The translations under genes and the position numbers were made by a program. A stretch of DNA of 64,000 nucleotides, taken from NCBI GenBank assembly GCA_947632045.1, contig CANRNQ010000003.1, forward strand, positions 1 through 64,000. The letters run 5' to 3'. The stretch comes from an uncultured Clostridia bacterium (GTDB lineage Bacteria > Bacillota > Clostridia > Oscillospirales > Acutalibacteraceae). This document shows positions 1 through 7,304 of the stretch, one piece after another; the stretch's first letter is position 1, and the number at the start of each line of letters is the position of its first letter. The notes beneath the pieces were generated by a model. That model was not told the origin of the DNA and searched no databases. It was given only the letters and a program-made list of their open reading frames with translations.

Positions 1-37
1 GAATATGAATTTGCTCCCAAAATTTCAAAATTTTCAT
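1..37 (-). CDS. 5' end of an unidentified gene (partial)
   Basis: Reading leftward, an ATG at 37 opens MKILKFWEQIHI and runs off the window. It is preceded at good spacing by a strong Shine-Dalgarno sequence (GAGGAGGGA, complement of about 42-50). Only twelve codons are visible, so no function can be given. It would be divergent from the Thoeris-like pair and lie inside the AT-rich island. Confidence 0.45.
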   Translation of the reverse strand, partial: MKILKFWEQIHI

Positions 38-650
38 GCTATCCCTCCTCTGAACAAAGGACAATTGTAAGTTATCCTTTATTTATCAAGAGATAATTAG
101 AGAATTGTATTTTTTGCATGTTTAAGTTAAGAAATAAAATAGACCACAATGGTAGATATCGTGGTCGATACTAATTGACAAAAGATATATTATTAGTTAT
201 ATAATGATGATTATAGGAAGTCGATTGTCGTAAAAAAAGTGAGAAAAAATAATAAGGGATATTTTCGATTAATATTTACAAGGTTATAGCATACTTAGAA
301 TTATTAAGGTATTGAAAAGCAAGGTAAAAAACCTCCGAAAAGAAAAGATAAGTGATTAAAGTAAATGTTAAATAAATTTTATCGCAACGAAAAAACAGGC
401 AGGTTATTAACTATCTACAAATAATATTAAACAAAAAATATCTATATAAACGTTTGAGGCTGTACAGATTCAAAGTTTATAAAGGTAATATAAAGAATAA
501 CTAATGATGGTGGTAAAAAGAAGAGTAAGAAGTATAATTTAGTGAAATGCAAATAATTCTTTGTTATAGTACATAATGTGATAATTTACATGGGTAGTAA
601 TATGCTGTGCAATTAAGAATAATGTTAAAGAATATAAAGAAGATCAGGTT
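38..650. other. AT-rich non-coding leader region
   Basis: No open frame with a ribosome site is visible in these 613 bases. They contain a promoter-like pair (TTGACA 175-180 and TATATA 198-203) and an inverted repeat, GACCAC at 142-147 with GTGGTC at 161-166, just upstream of it. If that promoter serves the TIR-like gene, its leader would be over 400 bases long. Confidence 0.4.
175..203 (+). promoter_or_regulatory. Candidate promoter upstream of the Thoeris-like pair
   Basis: TTGACA (175-180) is followed 17 bases later by TATATA (198-203), overlapping TATAAT at 200-205. A GACCAC/GTGGTC inverted repeat ends nine bases before the -35 box and could be an operator. In sequence this AT-rich, chance matches are common. 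Confidence 0.35.
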
Positions 651-1256
651 ATGAGTAAGCGAGTTTATGTTAGTGCAGATTATTCAACGGACAGTGGAGA
701 TCGTGACGTAGTCGAAACCCTTAATAAGCGGAGGCAAGATAATCTGCACAAAATAGATTTTGTGGATATGGCAACGGTGGTTTCAGGCAGTATTTCAAAT
801 GATTCTGATTGTCGTCCTTGTGATTTAAAAAGGGAGTTTAATAAACAGATAAACGCTTCTTCTGCTGTGATTTTTGTCGTTGGGGATAAAACTGCATTGC
901 GTACAGCGGGTAGTTGTTGTTCACGAGCAACTAAGTCTTGGGCAGAATGCAGATGTACTCCGTATAAACAAAATACTAATGGCTTAAAGACTTGCAAGGC
1001 ATTTAATACATCCAATCCTGGAGATGATGTTGGTAACATAAATGCATATTCTTATTTACGCCATGAATTTGAACAAGCAAAAAAACGCAAAAAGCCTATT
1101 ATTGTAATTTATAACTCATTACGAAAAGAATCGAACTGGCTTCCTTCGTATATGGACGAATATAAATCAGATGCACAGCCTTTTTGGGTAAAGAATAATC
1201 GTGACGAAAAAGTTGGTGACTATACCTACATAAAGCTGGTGCTTGGATATGATTAA
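651..1256 (+). CDS. thsB: TIR-like sensor, ThsB of a Thoeris-type defence system
   Basis: This 201-residue protein has the layout of the TIR-like ThsB proteins. An N-terminal strand (KRVYVSADYS) is followed by a hydrophobic core strand near residues 71-77 (SAVIFVVG). Helix YLRHEFEQAKKRKK places E139 where TIR NADases keep the catalytic glutamate, and strand PIIVIYNS follows. In Thoeris, ThsB senses infection and converts NAD+ to an ADP-ribose signal for ThsA. Here the next gene, overlapping by eight bases, encodes a two-helix plus Macro protein, the effector layout of type II Thoeris. Unusual is an insert of about 40 residues rich in cysteine (C89, C90, C100, C102, C115, plus C54 and C57). 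The family call rests on motif recognition and on the neighbour. Base composition is AT-rich, unlike the chromosome after 7 kb. Confidence 0.7.
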   Translation: MSKRVYVSADYSTDSGDRDVVETLNKRRQDNLHKIDFVDMATVVSGSISNDSDCRPCDLKREFNKQINASSAVIFVVGDKTALRTAGSCCSRATKSWAECRCTPYKQNTNGLKTCKAFNTSNPGDDVGNINAYSYLRHEFEQAKKRKKPIIVIYNSLRKESNWLPSYMDEYKSDAQPFWVKNNRDEKVGDYTYIKLVLGYD

Positions 1257-1539
1257 GCTCGTTAAAAAAAGCATTGTATGGACATTAAGTATAATTAGTG
1301 TGATTTTTACCATTATACCTGAAACAATTTTTAAAAAGTACAAATTTTTATCAAATTTTTCTGATGAAATAAATGTAATATTAAACCGTGTTTTGGTATT
1401 TGCGAGTGTATTTATATTAGTAGGAATAATATATTTTTTGTACTTGCACTGTCGAAATAGTGTTAATATAAAAGGACATAATTATAGTATTAGGGTTGAA
1501 TATGGAGATTTACTAGAAAAGAATAATTGCAAAAAGTAA
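1249..1539 (+). CDS. thsA: ThsA-like effector, N-terminal part: two membrane helices and start of Macro domain (frame interrupted)
   Basis: The ATG at 1249 overlaps the end of the TIR-like gene, indicating translational coupling; a TTG lies six bases earlier. The product has two hydrophobic segments, about residues 8-27 and 44-65. The following IRVEYGDLLEKNN matches the first strand and GD motif of the Macro-type domain of type II ThsA. The frame then stops at TAA 1537-1539, directly after TGC AAA AAG. Reading back one base at this A5 run gives KKVINFDECF and joins the downstream frame without a gap. In type II Thoeris the Macro domain binds the ADP-ribose signal and the helices damage the membrane. 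This looks like one gene in two frames: a deletion from A6, phase variation, programmed -1 frameshifting or an assembly error. Confidence 0.6.
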   Translation: MIKLVKKSIVWTLSIISVIFTIIPETIFKKYKFLSNFSDEINVILNRVLVFASVFILVGIIYFLYLHCRNSVNIKGHNYSIRVEYGDLLEKNNCKK

Positions 1540-2066
1540 TTAATTTTGATGAATGTTTTACAACAAGTTTAGGAAATTCTCCTGCAGATATAAAGCCAAC
1601 TTCAATTTGTGGACAGTATCTTAAGAAAAATCCAATACAAGATATGCAAAGCTTGATCGACAATGCACAGTTAAAACCAACCAGAGGTAAGTCAAAATAT
1701 CAAAACAAAGTGAGATATGAATCTGGTAAATTAGTTCCAAATGGTGAGTATTTATTATTGGCATTTGCTAAATTAGATAAAGACGGATTAGGAAGATTTT
1801 TTTCTCATGACGAATTCCTTGATTGTTTATCTTTACTGTGGAAGGAAATAGATAAATATTATGGCCAAGAAGATGTATGTATACCTGTGTTAGGAGCTGG
1901 AATTACCCGTATGAATGGTGCATTGCTTACACAGCAAGAGTTGCTTGATATAATAATTAGATCATATAAGTTAAGTCCACATAAAATAAAATCTCCATGT
2001 CAGTTACATATTGTCTGCAAAAAGTGTGACGATTTTTCATTAAATAAAATTGGTGAAAATATATAG
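1527..2066 (+). CDS. thsA: ThsA-like effector, C-terminal Macro domain (-1 frame continuation)
   Basis: This frame carries the rest of the Macro domain. Visible are INFDECF, SICGQYL, the strand EYLLLAFAKLDKDGLG, and IPVLGAGITR, which has the glycine-rich loop typical of Macro domains. It ends in a conserved-looking segment (LLDIIIRSYKLSPHKIK). The only start near its beginning is a TTG at 1527 with no good ribosome site. A stop (TAA 1524-1526) closes the frame just upstream, so independent translation is unlikely. Joined to the previous frame by one backward slip, it gives an uninterrupted protein of about 270 residues with the expected spacing from the GD motif to the INFDECF motif. If no slippage occurs, the membrane part and the ligand-binding part are made separately or not at all, and the system would be inactive. 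Confidence 0.6.
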   Translation: MQKVINFDECFTTSLGNSPADIKPTSICGQYLKKNPIQDMQSLIDNAQLKPTRGKSKYQNKVRYESGKLVPNGEYLLLAFAKLDKDGLGRFFSHDEFLDCLSLLWKEIDKYYGQEDVCIPVLGAGITRMNGALLTQQELLDIIIRSYKLSPHKIKSPCQLHIVCKKCDDFSLNKIGENI

Positions 2067-2642
2067 AATACCTAAACGAGGAATAAAGTAATTATTTGTG
2101 ATTGTTAGACTTTAAAGAAAAATCTTTCAGGGAGTTTATTTGCAAAAAGTGATGATAAGTAGATGGTAATCATGTTTTGTTCAATTGACATGAGTATAAG
2201 ATTGCTATAATACAGAGACATATTATTAAGTTTTTATTTTGTCTATTTAGCTGTTTTTGTATAATAATATGCAATTATTATGTTAACGAAACTAAATACA
2301 ATGAAAATTCAGTTCTATTTACTTATTTTTGCGTGTAATTATTTTTATTTGACAATAATTGATATAATATTTATACTTGAATATAACTTCTCTTCAGACA
2401 AGGGTATGGCTCTTATTATTAATAATGTTGATGTTGCTTATATGCTTGACCGTTTTTGATGAACGGTTGATACATTTGATAGCGGTTTACATGGGTCCTC
2501 TCATAAAGCAGTAGTAATATACTTCAATTTAGAGGGCGTTACAATCTTCTGCATGAATGGGTGAATGTTTTGTATACACTTTGCTTATTGAAAGCGAAGC
2601 ATTAAATAAATGTATATAATAGTTTTATGGAGGATGTTATGT
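2067..2642. other. AT-rich intergenic region with one promoter-like site
   Basis: No gene is visible. TTGACA (2349-2354) and TATACT (2372-2377) with a 17-base spacer form a credible promoter for the next gene, giving a leader of about 260 bases. No recognised riboswitch or terminator is seen in that leader. Confidence 0.4.
2349..2377 (+). promoter_or_regulatory. Candidate promoter for the PPC-repeat protein
   Basis: TTGACA at 2349-2354 and TATACT at 2372-2377 are separated by 17 bases. Confidence 0.45.
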
Positions 2643-4682
2643 ATGAATAGTATTTACGCAAAGTTGATAATCGAGTGTATTGTTCTTATTGCATCAGTTT
2701 TTTCTGCATTTATAACTTATAAGAAAAGCAGAGCTGCGTTTATTACTTCTCTGATTGTTGCATTAGGTACTTGTGTAATTTCATTTATCATTAATAACAG
2801 TGATATCCCAACGCCATATATAAATAGAGAATCTGATTATTCAGCTATTGTTTTGTATACGGATGAGCCAATGAATATTGAATATAGGATTTCTACAAGT
2901 GATGATGGCAGTGATAAATGGATTACATATAAAGAACCCTTCAAATTGGAAAAAAGTGCAATTATCTATGCAAGAGCCAAAACGCTATGGTACACAAGCG
3001 TAGAAGTGTTTAAGGCTGTTTATGTTACAGAAAACGGATTGGTATATTTTAGCAGCGCGGAAAAACCGGGTGAAGCTGTTGTTAGTATTATAGCCAGTTA
3101 TAACTATGAAGATCCTGTTGTTAATAAAAAATCGGGTAATCACTATTCCGGGTACGAGATAAAGAAAGGTGATATTAAAGTAATTGGAACAGATTTAAAT
3201 GGAGAGGAGAAAGTTATTTCTGATTTTTCATACTCGCCCAAGATTTTGAAATCTGGTAAAAATACTATTGAAGTAGAATATTCAATAGCTGATGATATTT
3301 CGGTAAAGTCCTATATTTATGTGAATGCTGACTCTCCCAAAATGATTAATCTGGAAGCAAAATATACCAAAACAAATGCATATCTTAATACCGTATTAGA
3401 TAATAGTTATTTTGCTGTAACGGGAACATATGAAGATGGCACGAAAAAGGAGATAAGCGGATATTCTATTTCTCCTGTAGAACTGATTGAAGGGAAAAAT
3501 GAAGTTACAATTTCTAAAGATGGCTTATATGATGTAGTTGAAATCACGGCTATCGACCCAAATACAATTTTTGAAGATGAATCTAATGACGACATAGAAA
3601 AGGCAAAGGAAATTTATAACGGCATTAAGTGTTCGGGTTCGCTTAACAGCGATGAGGATGTTGATTATTATAAGATGTATCTTAGCCAAAAAGGTAGAGT
3701 TTCCATTAAATTTACACATACAAAGTTAGATAAGGATGAGATTTTCTGGGTTATATCTTTATTTAGTAAAGAGGAAAATAATATAATTGAAATGAACGCA
3801 TCCGGTAAAAATGCTGAATTAACGTCAAATACTGTGCGAGTATCTTCAGGTCTTTATTATATAAAAGTGTCAAATAATTATCATTATTCTAATGAAAAAT
3901 ATACATTAACAGTTCTTTTTGATGAAGAAGACGATTCATACGAGAATGAACCCAATGATAATCTTAGCGAAGAAGCTATGAATATCAGTCTTAATAAAAA
4001 GTATACCGGAAATTTATCTAATGAGTACGATATAGATTATTATAAGTTTTCTATAGACGAAAAAAGGAAGGTTTGGATTGATTTCTTGCATGATAAAACA
4101 AGTGAAAGTAATACTTTATGGAAAATATCGTTATTTGGAGATGGTGATCAAACACTACTGGAGTTTGATTCATCAGGTGAAAATGCAAAAATTACTTCAG
4201 ATAGCTTAAGATTACCAGCCGGAAATTACTACATTCGCATTAACGATTATCATTGGTCGAATATTGATTATACGTTTTATGTGCATTCTCAAAAGGAGGA
4301 AGCAAATTCAGAGAACGAAGATAATGGTGACTATAGCTCAGCAACGAAAATAGATTTAAATTCGAGTGTTACTGGAAATCTACAATCTAATGATGATGTG
4401 GATTTTTATGAATTTCAATTAAATAATAAATCAAACATAGAAGTAGTATTTACACATAGTAAAACTGACGATAACAGTGTTTTTTGGATTTATGAATTAA
4501 CAAGTGCAGATTCCAGTGATGCCTTAACTAATAATGAGGATGCCAGTACTGTGAGAATCAGCGGAAATTCTACAAACAATATTTCAAGCGAATGGACGTC
4601 TTTGCCTAAAGGTAAATATTATTTAAAAGTATATAGCTATCATTACAACAATGGAGATTATAAAATAAAGGTATCTAACTAA
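2643..4682 (+). CDS. Membrane-anchored protein with Ig-like modules and three PPC-like repeats
   Basis: The start at 2643 is chosen because GGAGG at 2629-2633 sits nine bases upstream; two earlier in-frame starts are poorly placed. The 679-residue product begins with two membrane helices (about residues 5-25 and 32-50). A segment resembling the chitobiase C-terminal/Ig fold (IVLYTDEPMNIEYRIS) follows, then two bacterial Ig-like stretches ending in ISDFSYSPKILKSGKNTI and ISGYSISPVELIEGKNEV. The C-terminal half holds three copies of a pre-peptidase C-terminal-like module, recognised by the repeated signature DVDYYKM, DIDYYKF, DVDFYEF and by GxYYIKV near each end. No catalytic domain is visible. 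It is probably an exported binding or scaffold protein and likely cargo of the island; a link to the Thoeris-like pair is unproven. The exact domain families need a profile search. Confidence 0.6.
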   Translation: MNSIYAKLIIECIVLIASVFSAFITYKKSRAAFITSLIVALGTCVISFIINNSDIPTPYINRESDYSAIVLYTDEPMNIEYRISTSDDGSDKWITYKEPFKLEKSAIIYARAKTLWYTSVEVFKAVYVTENGLVYFSSAEKPGEAVVSIIASYNYEDPVVNKKSGNHYSGYEIKKGDIKVIGTDLNGEEKVISDFSYSPKILKSGKNTIEVEYSIADDISVKSYIYVNADSPKMINLEAKYTKTNAYLNTVLDNSYFAVTGTYEDGTKKEISGYSISPVELIEGKNEVTISKDGLYDVVEITAIDPNTIFEDESNDDIEKAKEIYNGIKCSGSLNSDEDVDYYKMYLSQKGRVSIKFTHTKLDKDEIFWVISLFSKEENNIIEMNASGKNAELTSNTVRVSSGLYYIKVSNNYHYSNEKYTLTVLFDEEDDSYENEPNDNLSEEAMNISLNKKYTGNLSNEYDIDYYKFSIDEKRKVWIDFLHDKTSESNTLWKISLFGDGDQTLLEFDSSGENAKITSDSLRLPAGNYYIRINDYHWSNIDYTFYVHSQKEEANSENEDNGDYSSATKIDLNSSVTGNLQSNDDVDFYEFQLNNKSNIEVVFTHSKTDDNSVFWIYELTSADSSDALTNNEDASTVRISGNSTNNISSEWTSLPKGKYYLKVYSYHYNNGDYKIKVSN

Positions 4683-4795
4683 AATGTATAGTGCTGAATA
4701 ACCCGATTATTATTGAAATAAGTTTCATATAGGTTGGATTTATGATGCTGATCAATTTATTCTTAATTATAATATGCTATTCCTATACACCCGCC

Positions 4796-4851
4796 AGAGC
4801 GCATGATTGTTAATCATGATGTCACTGGTTCGAGCCCAGTTGGGGGAGCCA
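4796..4851 (+). tRNA. 3' fragment of tRNA-Asn (GUU), probable attachment site
   Basis: A five-pair anticodon stem, CATGA with TCATG, encloses loop TTGTTAA (anticodon GTT). A perfect T arm (ACTGG, TTCGAGC, CCAGT) and a 3' acceptor strand TGGGGGA-G-CCA follow. The matching 5' acceptor strand (TCCCCCA) and the left D-arm strand are absent: homology begins at about AGAGC (4796). A 3' tRNA fragment at the edge of an AT-rich block is the usual mark left by an integrase that inserts into a tRNA gene. The intact tRNA would then be left of the window, on the same strand. Confidence 0.7.
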
Positions 4852-4854
4852 AAT

Positions 4855-4890
4855 CGAGGCTCATAGCAAGACTATGAGCCTCGACCTTTA
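4855..4890 (+). terminator. Intrinsic terminator after the tRNA-Asn fragment
   Basis: CGAGGCTCATAG (4855-4866) pairs perfectly with CTATGAGCCTCG (4872-4883), with a five-base loop, followed by a T-rich stretch. It would be the original terminator of the tRNA transcript. Confidence 0.75.
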
Positions 4891-4916
4891 TATTTCTCAA
4901 TATTGGAGGGTAGTAT

Positions 4917-5661
4917 ATGATTGGCATTTTATATTTCAGTTCAACCAGCAATACCTTATATATAGCGCAAAAAATTCAGAGCCGTATAGGCGGCAGTATT
5001 AAATATATCCCAAATTATAAGGGTGACGGAAGTGAGTTTGAGAAAATTATTTTACTTACACCTATTTATTCCTATGGAATGCCTACCTTTGTGTATGATA
5101 TTATTCCGAGATTAAATAAAACGAAAGAGCTTATTGTTATTCAAAATTACGGCGGTATGGTAGGCGGTGCAGATTATTTTATGTATCAATACTCAAGTAA
5201 ACATGGATTAAACATTAAAGCCGTTTATGTACTTAAAATGCCGGAAAATTTTACGCTCACATTTACACTGTTCCGAAATTTTACATACATCGAATTTTAA
5301 AGAGTGCAGATAAAAGAATTGATAATGTGATCGATAGAATGATTTCAGGCGATTACAGAGTACCAAAGAAATGCAAAACTAAAATAAATACTACCTTACA
5401 AACAAATCCAACTGGCATTTGATCGGAGAAAATTTTTCAACAACCGACGCTTGCATAAAGTGCGGGAAATGCGTTTCAATTTGCCCGGCAGGCAACATTT
5501 CTTTGGAGGGTGGGAAGATTGTTTTTTTAAACAAATGCGTTGCGTGTTTAGGCTGTTATCACCGTTGCCCACAAAGGGCGATTGTTTATAAAGGAAAAAA
5601 CAAAAGATACAGGTATATCAATCCAAATGTGAGCGAGGCCCACATCGGCAAAGATATATAA
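4917..5661 (+). pseudogene. Broken EFR1-type flavodoxin-ferredoxin protein
   Basis: Three consecutive frames together encode one protein of about 248 residues, the usual size of EFR1-family flavodoxin/ferredoxin fusions. Frame one (4917-5300, behind a good GGAGGG site) gives the flavodoxin half, with the FMN-loop-like start YFSSTSNTLYIA and TPIYSYGMPTF. The reading continues in a second frame from about 5288 (ILKSADKRIDNVIDRMISGDYRVPKKC) to a stop near 5423. It then moves to a third frame (5419-5661) with two 4Fe-4S motifs, CIKCGKCVSICP and CVACLGCYHRCP. Both changes are in the same direction, as for two one-base insertions. Intact homologues are thought to move electrons between FMN and iron-sulfur clusters. 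Composition remains AT-rich, but the gene lies outside the tRNA boundary. Confidence 0.75.
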
Positions 5662-5708
5662 CGATCGGCGAATTTTGCTTAATTGCCGACTTAACTGAAT
5701 ATTTATAT

Positions 5709-5746
5709 AAGCGCCTATTTTCGGTCATTGAAATAGGCGCTTTTGT
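5709..5746 (+). terminator. Intrinsic terminator after the broken flavodoxin-ferredoxin gene
   Basis: AAGCGCCTATTT (5709-5720) pairs with AAATAGGCGCTT (5731-5742) over 12 bases, with a ten-base loop and a T run. It may also serve the convergent small gene. Confidence 0.75.
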
Positions 5747-5861
5747 GTTCTGAAGCGGCAGAATTTCAAAAAAATGAATTATCGGCTAATGAACGGCAGC
5801 TTTTTGCCTGCGTCGGTCAATAAGAAGGCGAGTCCCAGCCGTACTCGACAAGGCGAAGCTA

Positions 5862-6071
5862 CTATCCTTCTGAGGCTTGCGCTGTCAACTTGATCACTTT
5901 ATCATGCTGCCCAGCTTCGGAGCAGAAGGCCTCTGATAGCTGGCACGAAACAAATTCCATAACGCGAGGAGCGATTGTCTTCTCCTCGCGAATAAGCATC
6001 AGCTTGTACGCGGTGCTGATAAAGGTACATTCGGTCGCTGAAAGTCCCTCGGTATTTAAATCTAAAATCAT
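5862..6071 (-). CDS. Small hypothetical protein (69 residues)
   Basis: The ATG at 6071 is preceded by GGAAAGGGATG at a workable distance, which is why this start is preferred over the longer frame to 6155. The product begins MILDLNTEGLSATECTF and is mixed in composition, with no membrane segment or known motif. A helix-like middle (STAYKLMLIREEKTIAPRVMEFVSCQLSEAF) suggests a small globular protein. It is not recognised. It stands alone, convergent with the broken flavodoxin-ferredoxin gene. Confidence 0.45.
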   Translation of the reverse strand: MILDLNTEGLSATECTFISTAYKLMLIREEKTIAPRVMEFVSCQLSEAFCSEAGQHDKVIKLTAQASEG

Positions 6072-7304
6072 ATTATTGCATCCCTTTCCATTGAAGTGCT
6101 TGTAGTTCACACATTTGCTTAAATATAAGATACTACTAATTTGCCTTTCTTGCAATAGTTTTTATGATTTTTTAGCATATTTTTTATCGATGAGCGCAGA
6201 GCTTGGGATGATTTTGTGGTTTTAACACCACAAAGCCTGTGCCCTAAAATAAATCGTGCAGGAAGCAATATATAAGAATAATATATAAAGCTCAAGAAAA
6301 ATGAGAATATCTATGTGGATTTATTAGGAAAACAACTTTCAATAATACCACTCCTTATTAAGGTGTATCTTTTCCGTTCCAAACCCATGCATCACCTACG
6401 ATTTTATTTCATTATACAACAAATGTTTTTAAAATCAATATTGCGGAGAAGGTGAGTTGTAAAATAAAATGGCCAAAAAAGATGACTCATAGAGCAGTTT
6501 TCGGTATCATGTTAAGTGACCAGTCCAAACAGAAACGGAGGCTGCAATAGGTTGCAGCGACAGGACGATGCGCAGGGAGCGTGCAAAGAGGAACCGAGCT
6601 TTAAACAGTGATTTAACAATGAGGATTGAATACAGCGCCGATATAGGACAGGAAAAACATGATTACGCGGCCACGGCAGAGGGAACGCCCTGCACGGGAA
6701 AGAGGAAGCAAAGAGAACGCCAATAAGCTGAGCGGATGTTTTATTACCAAGGGCGCTGACGTCGGCAAATTTTCTCATTAGAGAATTGAGATGATAGAAC
6801 ACCGGATCAACAATTATCGAAGAAAGTTTTTCAATGGGCAATCTTCAAATATGCTTTTTTAAATCAATTTAAATTCGCTCTATCCGCCACAGTCGGCGCT
6901 CGTTGGGGGCTATCGCAAATAGATAGAAAGAATATAAAGCAGAAGTCAAGCTGCTTGGAGGCGAGGACTTGCCGAGCGAGGCTTTGGCGTTAGGGTAGAA
7001 ACATTTGCTGAGGCGGTATTGTGCTGCAAGCCAAAAGATGAATTGCCTTGAGGATGTATGTGGATAATAAATAAAAGAGCAAAAAAATATTTGACAAATT
7101 TTGTTTAATAGTTTAGAATATAGCTGTAAAAAAGTATGGAAAATGTAAAAAATTCTGTAAATTAACATAAAGCAAGGGCGGTGGAAAATACTATACGGGT
7201 ATATTGACTTTTGCCAAAGGATTTTACCCCCATATTGAGGGTGGTACATAAAAATACTCTAAAAAAGAGAGCGGCTTACTTATAATTGAAAGGAACGTGA
7301 TACT
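6072..7304. other. Long region with no convincing gene; repeat remnant and promoter
   Basis: About 1.2 kb holds only unconvincing frames. A hairpin TTGTGG/CCACAA lies near 6216-6235. From about 6500 to 6840 the composition resembles coding DNA but is broken by stops in all frames, suggesting a decayed gene. A short stretch at about 6871-6908 matches the 3' part of the repeat family also found at 28.9 and 43.5 kb. A clear promoter for ptsI lies at 7091-7119. Confidence 0.4.
7091..7119 (+). promoter_or_regulatory. Candidate ptsI promoter
   Basis: TTGACA (7091-7096) and TAGAAT (7114-7119) with a 17-base spacer give a leader of about 180 bases before ptsI. The leader contains an imperfect inverted repeat ACCCCC/GGGTGGT near 7227-7247. 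Confidence 0.55.

Noticed and set aside
1527-2066. Independent start of the Macro domain at TTG 1527
   Set aside because: There is no convincing ribosome site, and the domain would lack its first strand and GD motif, which are encoded in the upstream frame.
4774-4851. A complete tRNA-Asn gene
   Set aside because: The 26 bases before the anticodon stem do not pair with the 3' acceptor strand TGGGGGA and lack the left D-arm strand, so only a 3' fragment is present.
6512-6841. Minus-strand open frame of 109 codons upstream of ptsI
   Set aside because: It starts at TTG without a ribosome site, and its composition (Cys, Pro, Ser and Phe rich) does not look like a protein. It may be a relic, so it is not called a gene.
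6869-7249. Minus-strand open frame rich in Phe, Tyr and Ile before ptsI
   Set aside because: It covers the ptsI promoter and leader, has no ribosome site, and its composition follows from AT-rich non-coding DNA.
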